Positions 51,508 to 57,642 of a DNA stretch of 57,642 nt are shown in pieces. The DNA lies in NCBI GenBank assembly GCA_020846535.1, contig JADLDR010000095.1, forward strand, positions 1 to 57,642, given 5' to 3'. This DNA comes from Armatimonadota bacterium (lineage in GTDB: Bacteria > Armatimonadota > JADLDR01). Within the stretch, counting starts at the first letter, position 1. Each line of letters opens with the position of its first letter. The notes beneath the pieces were generated by a model, which worked only from the letters and a program-made list of their open reading frames with translations, was not told the DNA's origin and made no database searches. Position numbers and translations under genes: made by a program.

Positions 51508-52455
51508 ATGCAGATGCAATGGACGGGAATCACTATCGCAGGGATTATCCTGCTTCTTCTCCTGCCGATCAGGGTGCGGGCGGGGCAGGCGGCTCTGGAG
51601 GCGCGCTCGCCGGACTTCTGGAACCTGGTCTCCCGGGACGCCGCGCTGGAAAAAGTGGCGGAGGGCTTTCAATTCACCGAGGGGCCGGTCTGGCACCCGA
51701 AGGGCTATCTTCTCTTCAGCGACATCCCGGCGAACCGCATCTATAAATGGAAGCCGGGCGGGAAGGCGGAGGTGTTCCGGGAGCCGAGTGACAATTCCAA
51801 CGGGCTGACGCTGGACCGGCAGGGGAGGCTCCTGGCCTGCGAACACAGTAACCGGCGCGTCTCACGGACGGAAAGGGGGGGCAAGCTGACTGTTCGCGCC
51901 TCGGAATTCGAGGGCAAGCGCCTGAACAGCCCCAACGATATCGTCGTGAAGTCGGACGGCTCTCTCTATTTTACCGACCCCCCTTACGGCATCCGGGCGC
52001 AAGAGCAGGTTCTGCCGTTCCAGGGTATCTACCGCCTGTCGCCCAGGGGCAAATTGACGCTCTTGGTCAAAGATTTCGACCGACCCAACGGCCTGGCGCT
52101 CTCGCCGGATGAAAAGACGCTCTATATCGCCGATTCCTCGGAGCGTAGCCATATCCGGGCCTTCGATGTCAAGCCCGACGGCACGCTGGCGAACGGGCGG
52201 CTCCTGACCGATCTCAAGGGGCTGGAGCCGGGCGTGCCTGACGGCATGAAGGTGGACGCCAGGGGAAATATCTTCAGCACCGGGCCGGGCGGCGTCTGGG
52301 TGATCGCCCCGGACGGCAGGACGCTGGGCATCATCCGCGTCCCGGAGGTGGCCGCCAACTGCGCCTGGGGCGAGGCCGACGGGAAAACGCTCTACATCAC
52401 GGCCAGCACCGGCCTCTACCGCATCCGTCTCAGAACGGCGGGCATCAAGCCGTGA
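51508..52455 (+). CDS. Secreted SMP-30/gluconolactonase-like protein
   Basis: A 315-residue six-bladed propeller with a signal peptide (ITIAGIILLLLLPIRVRAG). Metal ligands are at their usual places: Glu in FTEGPVWHP, Asn in LNSPNDIVV, Asn in RPNGLALSPDE and Asp in VPDGMKVDARGN. Such enzymes open sugar lactones (gluconolactone and related) using Ca or Zn. AAGGA lies four bases before ATG 51508 and ten before ATG 51514, so the true start may be two codons later. It is followed after 19 bp by an isomerase gene, forming a two-gene unit, probably from the CRP-type promoter. Confidence 0.9.
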   Translation: MQMQWTGITIAGIILLLLLPIRVRAGQAALEARSPDFWNLVSRDAALEKVAEGFQFTEGPVWHPKGYLLFSDIPANRIYKWKPGGKAEVFREPSDNSNGLTLDRQGRLLACEHSNRRVSRTERGGKLTVRASEFEGKRLNSPNDIVVKSDGSLYFTDPPYGIRAQEQVLPFQGIYRLSPRGKLTLLVKDFDRPNGLALSPDEKTLYIADSSERSHIRAFDVKPDGTLANGRLLTDLKGLEPGVPDGMKVDARGNIFSTGPGGVWVIAPDGRTLGIIRVPEVAANCAWGEADGKTLYITASTGLYRIRLRTAGIKP

Positions 52456-52474
52456 CAGGCCGAACGGAGGACAA

Positions 52475-53329
52475 ATGCATTTCCGCAAACTGACGCTTCT
52501 GATTTTGTTGGGCCTCCTGCTGGCCTGCCCGCCTCTCCGGGCGGCCTCCAATATCATCTCCTGCGACACCTACAGCCTGCGCGACCTGATCGAGCAGGAC
52601 AGGGAGAGTCTGGAAACCCTTCCGGCTGTGCTAAAGCGGATCGGGATCAAAGGGATCGCCTACAACGATATCTTCTTCAAATCGTGGGACAGGCCGTACC
52701 TGGACGCCCTCAAGCGGTCGGCCCGCGAAAGCGGCTGTAAGGTGGTGGCCCTGATCATGGAGGGCGACCTGGCCTCCCCGAATGAGGCGGCCCGGAATCG
52801 CCAGATCGAAACAAATCTGAAGAAGATGGAGGCCGCTGCCTATCTGGGCGCTCGCGTGGTGAGGATGAACCTGGGCGGCAGCGGGAACCCGCAGGAGGAC
52901 GACACCGCAGGCGTGGAACGGGTGATCGCCGCCTTCAAGGAAATGCTGCCAGCGGCCCGGAGGCTGAAAGTCAAAATGACCATCGAAAATCACGGCGGCG
53001 TCTCCCGGACGGCGGACAACATCCTCCGGATCATCAGAGAAACCGATCCCCGCTGGGTCGGCTCCTGCCTCGATTTCGGCAACTGGCCGGACGATACGCT
53101 GTACGATGAATGCCGCAAGCTGGCCCCTTACGCCTACCACACCCACGCCAAAGCCCATTCCTTCAAGGAGGACGGCGAGGATTCGAGGTTGGACTTCGGA
53201 CGCATCCTCCGGATGCTGAAAGCCGCTCGCTATAAAAACGCCCTTTCCATCGAATACGAGGGCGGAGGCGACCCGGTAGAGGGCGTCCGCAAGACGAAAG
53301 AGCTGATCATGAAGCACTGGGAGAAGTAG
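52475..53329 (+). CDS. Secreted sugar phosphate isomerase/epimerase-like (xylose isomerase-like barrel) protein
   Basis: A 284-residue protein with a signal peptide (LTLLILLGLLLACPPLRAAS). The AP_endonuc_2 barrel has DTYSLRDLIEQD, IKGIAYNDIFF, GARVVRMNLGGSG, KMTIENHGGVSRTADNILRII, WVGSCLDFGNWPDD, PYAYHTHAKAHSF and ALSIEYEGGGDP. The Glu/Asp/His/Glu metal set (ENHGG, CLDFGN, HTHAK, EYEG) is intact. The family interconverts ketoses and aldoses or epimerises them. Export is a common trait in Planctomycetes and Armatimonadota. GGAGG precedes the ATG. It is coupled with the SMP-30 gene. Confidence 0.88.
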   Translation: MHFRKLTLLILLGLLLACPPLRAASNIISCDTYSLRDLIEQDRESLETLPAVLKRIGIKGIAYNDIFFKSWDRPYLDALKRSARESGCKVVALIMEGDLASPNEAARNRQIETNLKKMEAAAYLGARVVRMNLGGSGNPQEDDTAGVERVIAAFKEMLPAARRLKVKMTIENHGGVSRTADNILRIIRETDPRWVGSCLDFGNWPDDTLYDECRKLAPYAYHTHAKAHSFKEDGEDSRLDFGRILRMLKAARYKNALSIEYEGGGDPVEGVRKTKELIMKHWEK

Positions 53330-53340
53330 GGGGGAGTGGA

Positions 53341-53506
53341 GGCAACCGCCCCCCTCGGCCCTGCACCTTGGCAAGGCTGAGTATCCGACCCATTTTGAAA
53401 CGGCATGGCAAGTCGAACTATCAACCCAATGGCCTGAGAATTCCATTCCGTCGGTCACAAAATGTCGGACACTCAGCCTTACAAGGAGGGGCTGGGGGTG
53501 CTTTCC
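53341..53506. repeat. Inverted family B copy (B6) split by a third repeat
   Basis: Reading on the minus strand, AAAGCACCCCCAGCCCCTCC starts the family B pattern and GGGGGGCGGTTGCC ends it. Between them a different unit at 53373-53480 has its own inverted arms, AAGGCTGAGTATCCGACC (left) and GTCGGACACTCAGCCTT (right), around 60 bp of unrelated DNA. The IS21-type element begins 20 bp further on. Confidence 0.7.
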
Positions 53507-53621
53507 CCTACCTGATCCTGACCGAGTGTCAGTGCCGGTGGTATAATGCTCAAAATTCCGGTTGAATTCTGCTCAGGTGTCGCACTCTTAAGCCATCAGA
53601 TTCCTACTATACAAGGAAGAG

Positions 53622-54888
53622 GTGGCCCCAGTGTTACGAGGAGCAGACGTGAACGACATACAGCCATTACATCATCAAGGACTGTCCAACAGTGCCATTA
53701 GTGACCTGACCGGCTTCAACCGACGGACGGTCCGTCAGTATCTGCAAGAGCCTCAGACCCCGGAGTATGGGCCACGGCCGGCCCGCGCCAGCCAGTTGGA
53801 CCCCTACAAGGGGTACCTTCAGGAACGGCTGGCCGCCGGCGCCTGGAACGCGACAGTGTTGTTGCGCGAGTTGAAGGCGCGTGGCTACGCGGGCGGCTAT
53901 ACGATCCTGACCGACTATCTCCGGCCGCTGCGCCAGGAGGCTCGGATCGTGGCGGTGCGTCGGTTCGAGACGCCCCCCGGTCAGCAGGCCCAGGCCGACT
54001 GGAGCGACCTGGGGGAGATCACCTCCCCCGAGGGCACCCGTCAGAAACTCTATGGTTTTGTCCTGACGTTAGGGCATAGCCGGGCGATGTTCTGTGACAT
54101 TGCCACCGACCAAAAGCAGGCCACCTGGCTGCGATTGCATGAAACGGCCTTTGCGTATCTGGGGGGCGTGCCCCACGAGATCCTCTACGACAATATGAAA
54201 ACGGTGGTACTCCAGACCCTCACCGACGGCGTGGATGGCCGAGGCGAAGTGCGCCTGCACCCGTTGTTTGCCGACTTCGCCCATTACTGGGGGGGGCACC
54301 CCGCGGTGCTGCCGGCCCTACCGGCCGCAGACCCAAGGGAAAGTCGAAAATGGGATCGGCTACCTGCGCAAGAATTTCCTGTGTGGTTGTCAAGCGTCCA
54401 GCCTGGACGATCTGCGGCTTCAGCTGCGGGTCTGGTTGGCGGAGGTGGCCAACGTCCGGGTCCATGGCACCACCCATCGGGTGGTGGCTGAAGCCTGGGC
54501 CGAAGAGAAATCCCATTTGCAGCCGCTGGCGCACCGACGGGCCTACCCGCTGGTCCTCGATCATGTGCGGCGCGTGACCCGCGATGCCTATGTGGCCTAC
54601 GAGAGCAACCGGTATTCCGTGCCCTGGACGGCGGTCGGGAAGGAAGTCCTGGTCCGTGACCTCGGCTCGGAGATCGAGATCCTCCGGGACACCCAGGTTC
54701 TGGCCGTGCCCCTGCGCTGCCCCGGCCGCTACCAGACGATCACGGTCTCGGCTCACCATGCGGGCATCCCTCCGACGGGCGGCCATTCCCGCAAAGCGCG
54801 CTTGTCCCTGAAGGGCACCGCACCCGACGTCGAAGTGCGCTCCCTGTCCGTCTACGAAGCGCTGCTGGCGCACGAGGAGGTCGCATGA
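53622..54888 (+). pseudogene. istA: IS21-type transposase IstA, frameshifted at a G8 run
   Basis: The first part has a helix-turn-helix (NSAISDLTGFNRRTVRQYL) and the integrase core with DDE residues in QADWSDLGEI and LYDNMKTVV. At the run of eight G (54289-54296) the correct reading moves by +1. It then continues as YRPQTQGKVENGIGYLRKNFL, containing the last catalytic Glu, to TGA 54886-54888. Without the shift the first frame stops at 54491. Loss of one G would restore a protein of about 413 residues, a normal length. The likely start is GTG 53649 behind GAGGAG, or the ATG-like start at 53622. It overlaps istB by four bases (ATGA). Confidence 0.88.
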
Positions 54889-55670
54889 ACCTGATCCTGG
54901 ACCGCCTGCATCAAGCGTTGTTGACCTTGCAACTGGGCGAGGTGGATGCCTTGTTGGAGTCCCCTCTCGAACAGGCTGCGCAGCAGGAACGCACCTATGC
55001 CGACTTTCTGTGCCCCTTGCTGGAAGCCGAAGTCGATGCCCGGCGCACCCGGGCCCTCCTGGCGCGCACCCGCATGGCGGGCCTGCCCTATGCGAAATCC
55101 CTGGCCCAGTTCGACTTTGCCTTCCAGCCCCGTCTCGACGAACGCCAGATCCGCGAACTGGCCACCTTGCGCTTTGTCGCCGACGCCAGCAATATCATCT
55201 TCCTGGGGCCTCCCGGCGTGGGCCAAACGCACTTGGCCGTGGCCCTCGCCCTGGAAGCCCTCCAGGGCGGCCACAGCGTGATTTTCACCACCGCCCATCA
55301 GTGGGTCGCCGACCTGGGCCGGGCCGCACGGGAGGGATCCCTCGAACCCCGCTTGCGCCACTACCTCAAGCCCAAAGTCCTGGTCATCGACGAGGTCGGC
55401 TCTCTTCCCTTAGATAGCGTCGGAGCGACGACCTTCTTCCAGTGGATCTCCGCCCGGTATGAGCGCGGCAGTGTACTCCTGACCAGCAACAAAAGCTATG
55501 CCGATTGGGGCCAGGTCTTCGGCGAGGTGACCCTCGCCACGGCCATCCTCGACCGCCTCCTGCACCACTCGACGACCCTCAACATCCGAGGGGAGAGTTA
55601 CCGGCTGAAAGAGCGCCGCAAAGCTGGGCTGTTGGCCCCGGAGCGAAAGGAGGGAACTCCTGTGAGTTGA
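54885..55670 (+). CDS. istB: IS21-type helper ATPase IstB with altered Walker A
   Basis: A 261-residue DnaC-like AAA+ protein that assists IstA in target choice and strand transfer. The N-terminal helical part, FDFAFQPRLDERQIREL, IIFLGPPGVGQTHLAVAL, VIDEVGSLPLD (Walker B), TSNKSYADWG (sensor 1) and RLLHHSTTLNIRGESYRL are all in place. The Walker A lysine is Gln114 (CAA instead of AAA), which should abolish normal ATP hydrolysis. The ATG overlaps the istA stop. Confidence 0.93.
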   Translation: MNLILDRLHQALLTLQLGEVDALLESPLEQAAQQERTYADFLCPLLEAEVDARRTRALLARTRMAGLPYAKSLAQFDFAFQPRLDERQIRELATLRFVADASNIIFLGPPGVGQTHLAVALALEALQGGHSVIFTTAHQWVADLGRAAREGSLEPRLRHYLKPKVLVIDEVGSLPLDSVGATTFFQWISARYERGSVLLTSNKSYADWGQVFGEVTLATAILDRLLHHSTTLNIRGESYRLKERRKAGLLAPERKEGTPVS

Positions 55671-55996
55671 CCGGAAATCTGAGCCCAATCTTACCGGAAA
55701 AGTGAGCAGTTTTCGACCGGAATTTTGGGCAGTTTTTAACCGGTATTGACAAAGAGTTTAGCCGACGAAGTTGTAACTCTTGATTATTATAATTTATATG
55801 TGAATCGAATTGGGTTCGTCTTACAGACTTACTGACAAAATTATGGAAGTGCGCCATCTTAGGAAACTAGGTCAAGGAGTCTGAGCATCAAAGAGGAGGA
55901 GGCGAATTGAAATTGAACATGATAAGGGGAATCTAACAAAGAGCAATATCGCTCTTATTGCTAAGCCAGAGGATGCGTTGCAAGAGAGGTATTGAG

Positions 55997-57055
55997 ATGA
56001 AATTCGGTTGTTGTCTGAAAGTTATCGGGATGGTCGGTTTAATATGTATAGGGGTTACGCTTGCTGCCGATCCGTATGGAACGAATATAACGCCCCACGA
56101 CTGGGGCCTGGACAGGGCGAAACCCGCAACCTGGAAGCGGCTTGTGATCAGTGGTTTGCTCGATGACAGACAGAGTTTGATTGCAGAATATATCCAAGAT
56201 TCCCAGGGTCGCCCATTGGGGGGCTATTATCCCCGGAGTAAACAGGGGGATCTCTTCTACTATCGGGGCCGGCGTTTGGCCGAAAAGCACCATTTGGAGA
56301 ACGTTGTCTCGTTGGTGGATGTTGTTCGGTTCGCGCAGAAGCAAGAAAGGAGCCGGGGGCGATGCATTTACATCGAACGCTATCGGTATGATCAAAAGAG
56401 ACGGCTGGATCGCTGCCAAACTCAAGCGATCCGAAAAGGAATCGCTGCAACCGACTACTATTATATTTATAACAAACAGGGGCGACTGGTGAAAGAAACT
56501 CGGATTCAGCATCCTGGCAACGTTGAGCTTCGCGAGAAACGCGGCAACAAAGAGGTCGTCGTCGTGCGGAAACTGCCTTATAAACGGGACGATCTCTTAT
56601 ATGCCCCAACGGCCAACGGATATCAGCTTCGGTATCTGAGCAACGGGAAGCCGTTAACGGTGGCGTATCAAGTAACCCTAGACAAGATGGGACGGATCGT
56701 TCGGAACAAGGCGGTCGAGCCTCACCGGGATTCCCGCCCACGGTATGAATTCGGGTCTTATACCGAGTATCGTTATGGACCAGAAGGAATCGTGCTGAAG
56801 AAAAGAGTGGATTATCCCCGTTTACCGATCAAACGCCCGGTCATAACCCCTGAATATTCCCAGCCCCCACAGGTTACGCAAATACAATACCGATATGAGG
56901 GCAAAGATCGCTATGGGAATTGGTTGAGGCGATATCAAAAAGAAGGCCGGGGGGATGGGTCGTGGGGACCATGGATCCTGAATCGCCAGCGGACCATCAC
57001 AGAGGTACCCGAAAGAGAGAAAGTGTCCTATAAGCGCTTTATACAAGCAAACTAA
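55997..57055 (+). CDS. Secreted protein of unknown function, YD-repeat-like pattern
   Basis: A 352-residue protein with a signal peptide (CLKVIGMVGLICIGVTLAAD). The mature part is rich in Tyr, Arg and Lys and contains recurring short strands such as YIYNKQGRLVKETR, YQVTLDKMGRIVRNK, YTEYRYGPEGIVLKK and YRYEGKDRYGNWLRR. These resemble degenerate YD/RHS-type repeats that form beta-hairpins. No family is named. GC content is visibly lower than to the left, hinting at acquisition. The start is chosen at GAGAGG..ATG 55997, with the signal peptide beginning there. The 245-bp gap after the IS shows only a short hairpin (AAGAGC/GCTCTT). Confidence 0.65.
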   Translation: MKFGCCLKVIGMVGLICIGVTLAADPYGTNITPHDWGLDRAKPATWKRLVISGLLDDRQSLIAEYIQDSQGRPLGGYYPRSKQGDLFYYRGRRLAEKHHLENVVSLVDVVRFAQKQERSRGRCIYIERYRYDQKRRLDRCQTQAIRKGIAATDYYYIYNKQGRLVKETRIQHPGNVELREKRGNKEVVVVRKLPYKRDDLLYAPTANGYQLRYLSNGKPLTVAYQVTLDKMGRIVRNKAVEPHRDSRPRYEFGSYTEYRYGPEGIVLKKRVDYPRLPIKRPVITPEYSQPPQVTQIQYRYEGKDRYGNWLRRYQKEGRGDGSWGPWILNRQRTITEVPEREKVSYKRFIQAN

Positions 57056-57066
57056 TTTATAAAGGT

Positions 57067-57090
57067 GGTGGGGTGAACTTTCACCCCACC
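57067..57090. terminator. Bidirectional hairpin between converging frames
   Basis: GGTGGGGTGAA pairs perfectly with TTCACCCCACC. A T-rich or A-rich stretch follows on each side, though without a clean U tract. It would end transcription of the YD-like gene, whose stop lies 12 bp before it. Confidence 0.55.
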
Positions 57091-57132
57091 AAATATAATA
57101 AAACACCGTCAAATATAAATATTATACTCGCT

Positions 57133-57586
57133 CTAGTATGCTATACAGTAATAGTGGCTTTGGAGGCGTGTATAGGACTGTCCGCCCCCATTAGTGATAG
57201 CATGATAGTTAAAAAGTCTATCTTGTCCACTCTCACTAAACGCCCACGAAGTCTCTCCATCCGTATAAAGCCTTCCTTGGCGCAAGTAAGTTACCACTGG
57301 AGTTCCTCCGGTATAAGTGTCTGTGTGGGAAGCTCCACTAATGCTTATCTGCAGTTCTCTAGAATGAGCCGAGCCACTGTTAAACGAGTCTGCAGAAGCA
57401 ATCAGATCGACAGATCCTCCAGATGCGGGTGGAGAGTTGTGGATATTGAGGATCTTCATGTTCACCGTCATCGCGTCCATCGCCCAGATATCTACATCTA
57501 TCCAGGTTGGTGGCGGAGGTAAAATCAAAAGGTGTGTCAATTGAAATAATGGGCAAGGCGGTGGTATCCTTTCCATGAAGAATCAA
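57133..57586 (-). pseudogene. Frameshifted fragment, possible secreted-protein C-terminus
   Basis: Two minus-strand frames join into one sensible reading. The first gives ALPIISIDTPFDFTSAT. After a shift near 57515 the second gives WIDVDIWAMDAMTVNMKIL and continues through NIHNSPPASGGSVDLIASAD, YTGGTPVVTYLRQGRLYTDG to a stop at 57133. The composition (Ser, Thr, Gly, Asp) suggests an extracellular beta-rich domain. No family is recognised. The upstream part would lie beyond or be replaced by the next element. Confidence 0.35.
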
Positions 57587-57618
57587 AAGCCGGTTGGGAC
57601 CGGAGAAAGGACACCCCT

Positions 57619-57642
57619 ATGGACAAAGATACCACAACGGGA
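57619..57642 (+). CDS. Start of a gene cut by the window edge
   Basis: ATG behind AAAGGA (eight bases) opens MDKDTTTG before the window ends. Inverted GTGGTATC motifs lie on both sides of the leader (57562-57569 and 57635-57642 region), so it may belong to another mobile element, but eight codons are too few to name it. Confidence 0.35.

Larger units (their letters stand above)
53527..55751 (+). mobile_element. IS21-family insertion sequence, decaying
   Basis: A 2225-bp unit with istA and istB. The ends are related inverted repeats. The left starts TGTCAGTGCCGGTGG and the right (complement) TGTCAATACCGG, and both go on to CAAAATTCCGGT and CTGCTCA. The right end carries four tandem units of about 22 bp with CCGG and TGAGC/TGGGC cores, the left carries two. 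Such multiple terminal repeats are typical of IS21. No clear target duplication is seen (CCGAG on the left, AAGAG on the right). Both genes carry damaging changes, so transposition by this copy is doubtful. Confidence 0.88.

Noticed and set aside
54235..54888. The second part of istA as an independent gene, or as programmed frameshifting.
   Set aside because: It starts in the middle of the integrase core with no ribosome binding site. A +1 shift on a G run is not a known mode for IS21 IstA, so a simple indel is more likely.
55905..55950. A possible nine-codon leader peptide (TTG start behind AGGAGGAGG) followed by a short hairpin, suggesting attenuation upstream of 55997.
   Set aside because: The stem is only six base pairs, there is no U tract, and no run of regulatory codons. 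Too weak to list.
1..57642. tRNA, rRNA, CRISPR arrays and classic riboswitches.
   Set aside because: Intergenic stretches were read for cloverleaf-like arms, conserved rRNA segments and spaced repeats. None was convincing, though a covariance-model scan was not possible.

Overview
The window is a high-GC bacterial chromosome segment, most likely from an Armatimonadota (Armatimonadetes) bacterium. The best clue is the secreted prepilin at 22550-23191. Its N-terminus runs [20 protein letters not shown], then [13 protein letters not shown] and a [10 protein letters not shown] block, which is the style typical of that phylum. A relic of the same family lies at 21051-21444. Nearly every gene has a strong AGGAGG-type ribosome binding site. 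Gene content is dominated by secreted carbohydrate-active and sugar-oxidoreductase families. No rRNA, tRNA or CRISPR array was seen.

Layout. 1-7.3 kb: the tail of an Ldh_2-type dehydrogenase, an OLD-like ATPase/TOPRIM protein, a neutral-ceramidase-like protein, an inositol-monophosphatase-like enzyme, a Gfo/Idh/MocA oxidoreductase and an alpha-galactosidase. 7.3-14.9 kb: a palindromic repeat, a DnaB/RecA-like ATPase, a heparinase II/III-like lyase, a small acidic protein, a parvulin foldase, a second Gfo/Idh/MocA protein and a TIM-barrel protein. 14.9-20.5 kb: uvrB-uvrA, in which UvrB carries an intact GNAT acetyltransferase domain inserted before its C-terminal UVR motif. This is the most unusual gene here. 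A LexA-like CAAAC-N4-GTTTG element lies just upstream. 20.5-25.3 kb: repeats, a dead prepilin, a secreted two-repeat protein, an intact prepilin, and a small cluster with metal themes (membrane peptide, NifX/NifB-like protein, Spy/CpxP-like protein, bacterioferritin). 25.4-33.4 kb: URO-D-like and RraA-like genes, a decayed UPF0175/DUF3368 toxin-antitoxin pair, two enolase-superfamily enzymes, a PhyH dioxygenase and a methyltransferase. 33.5-42.0 kb: a broken response regulator, two TIM-barrel proteins, a pair of amidohydrolase-fold proteins (one without its metal ligands), a DegT aminotransferase and a GH140/DUF4038-like protein. 42.3-53.3 kb: a PD40 lipoprotein, a GAF/PAS/SpoIIE phosphatase, a secreted nitrilase-fold enzyme, a GNAT protein coupled to a large membrane protein, an SMP-30-like lactonase and a sugar isomerase. 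53.5-57.6 kb: a decaying IS21-family element followed by a lower-GC tail with poorly recognisable genes.

The intergenic DNA is highly structured. Family A has four copies with terminal inverted repeats of the type ATAG.TATCC.GAT, three of them flanked by direct repeats of about 20-24 bp. Family B has six or more copies, each with two G/C-rich hairpins. A third type is nested inside one B copy. Several gene 3' ends are formed by these repeats.

Functionally, the genes suggest a heterotroph that takes apart complex polysaccharides outside the cytoplasm (alpha-galactosidase, heparinase-like lyase, apiosidase-like hydrolase, TIM-barrel hydrolases). It would then process unusual sugars and sugar acids through Gfo/Idh/MocA dehydrogenases, lactonase, enolase-superfamily dehydratases, RraA-like aldolase and isomerases. 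This pathway reading is inference from family membership. Substrates cannot be assigned from sequence alone.
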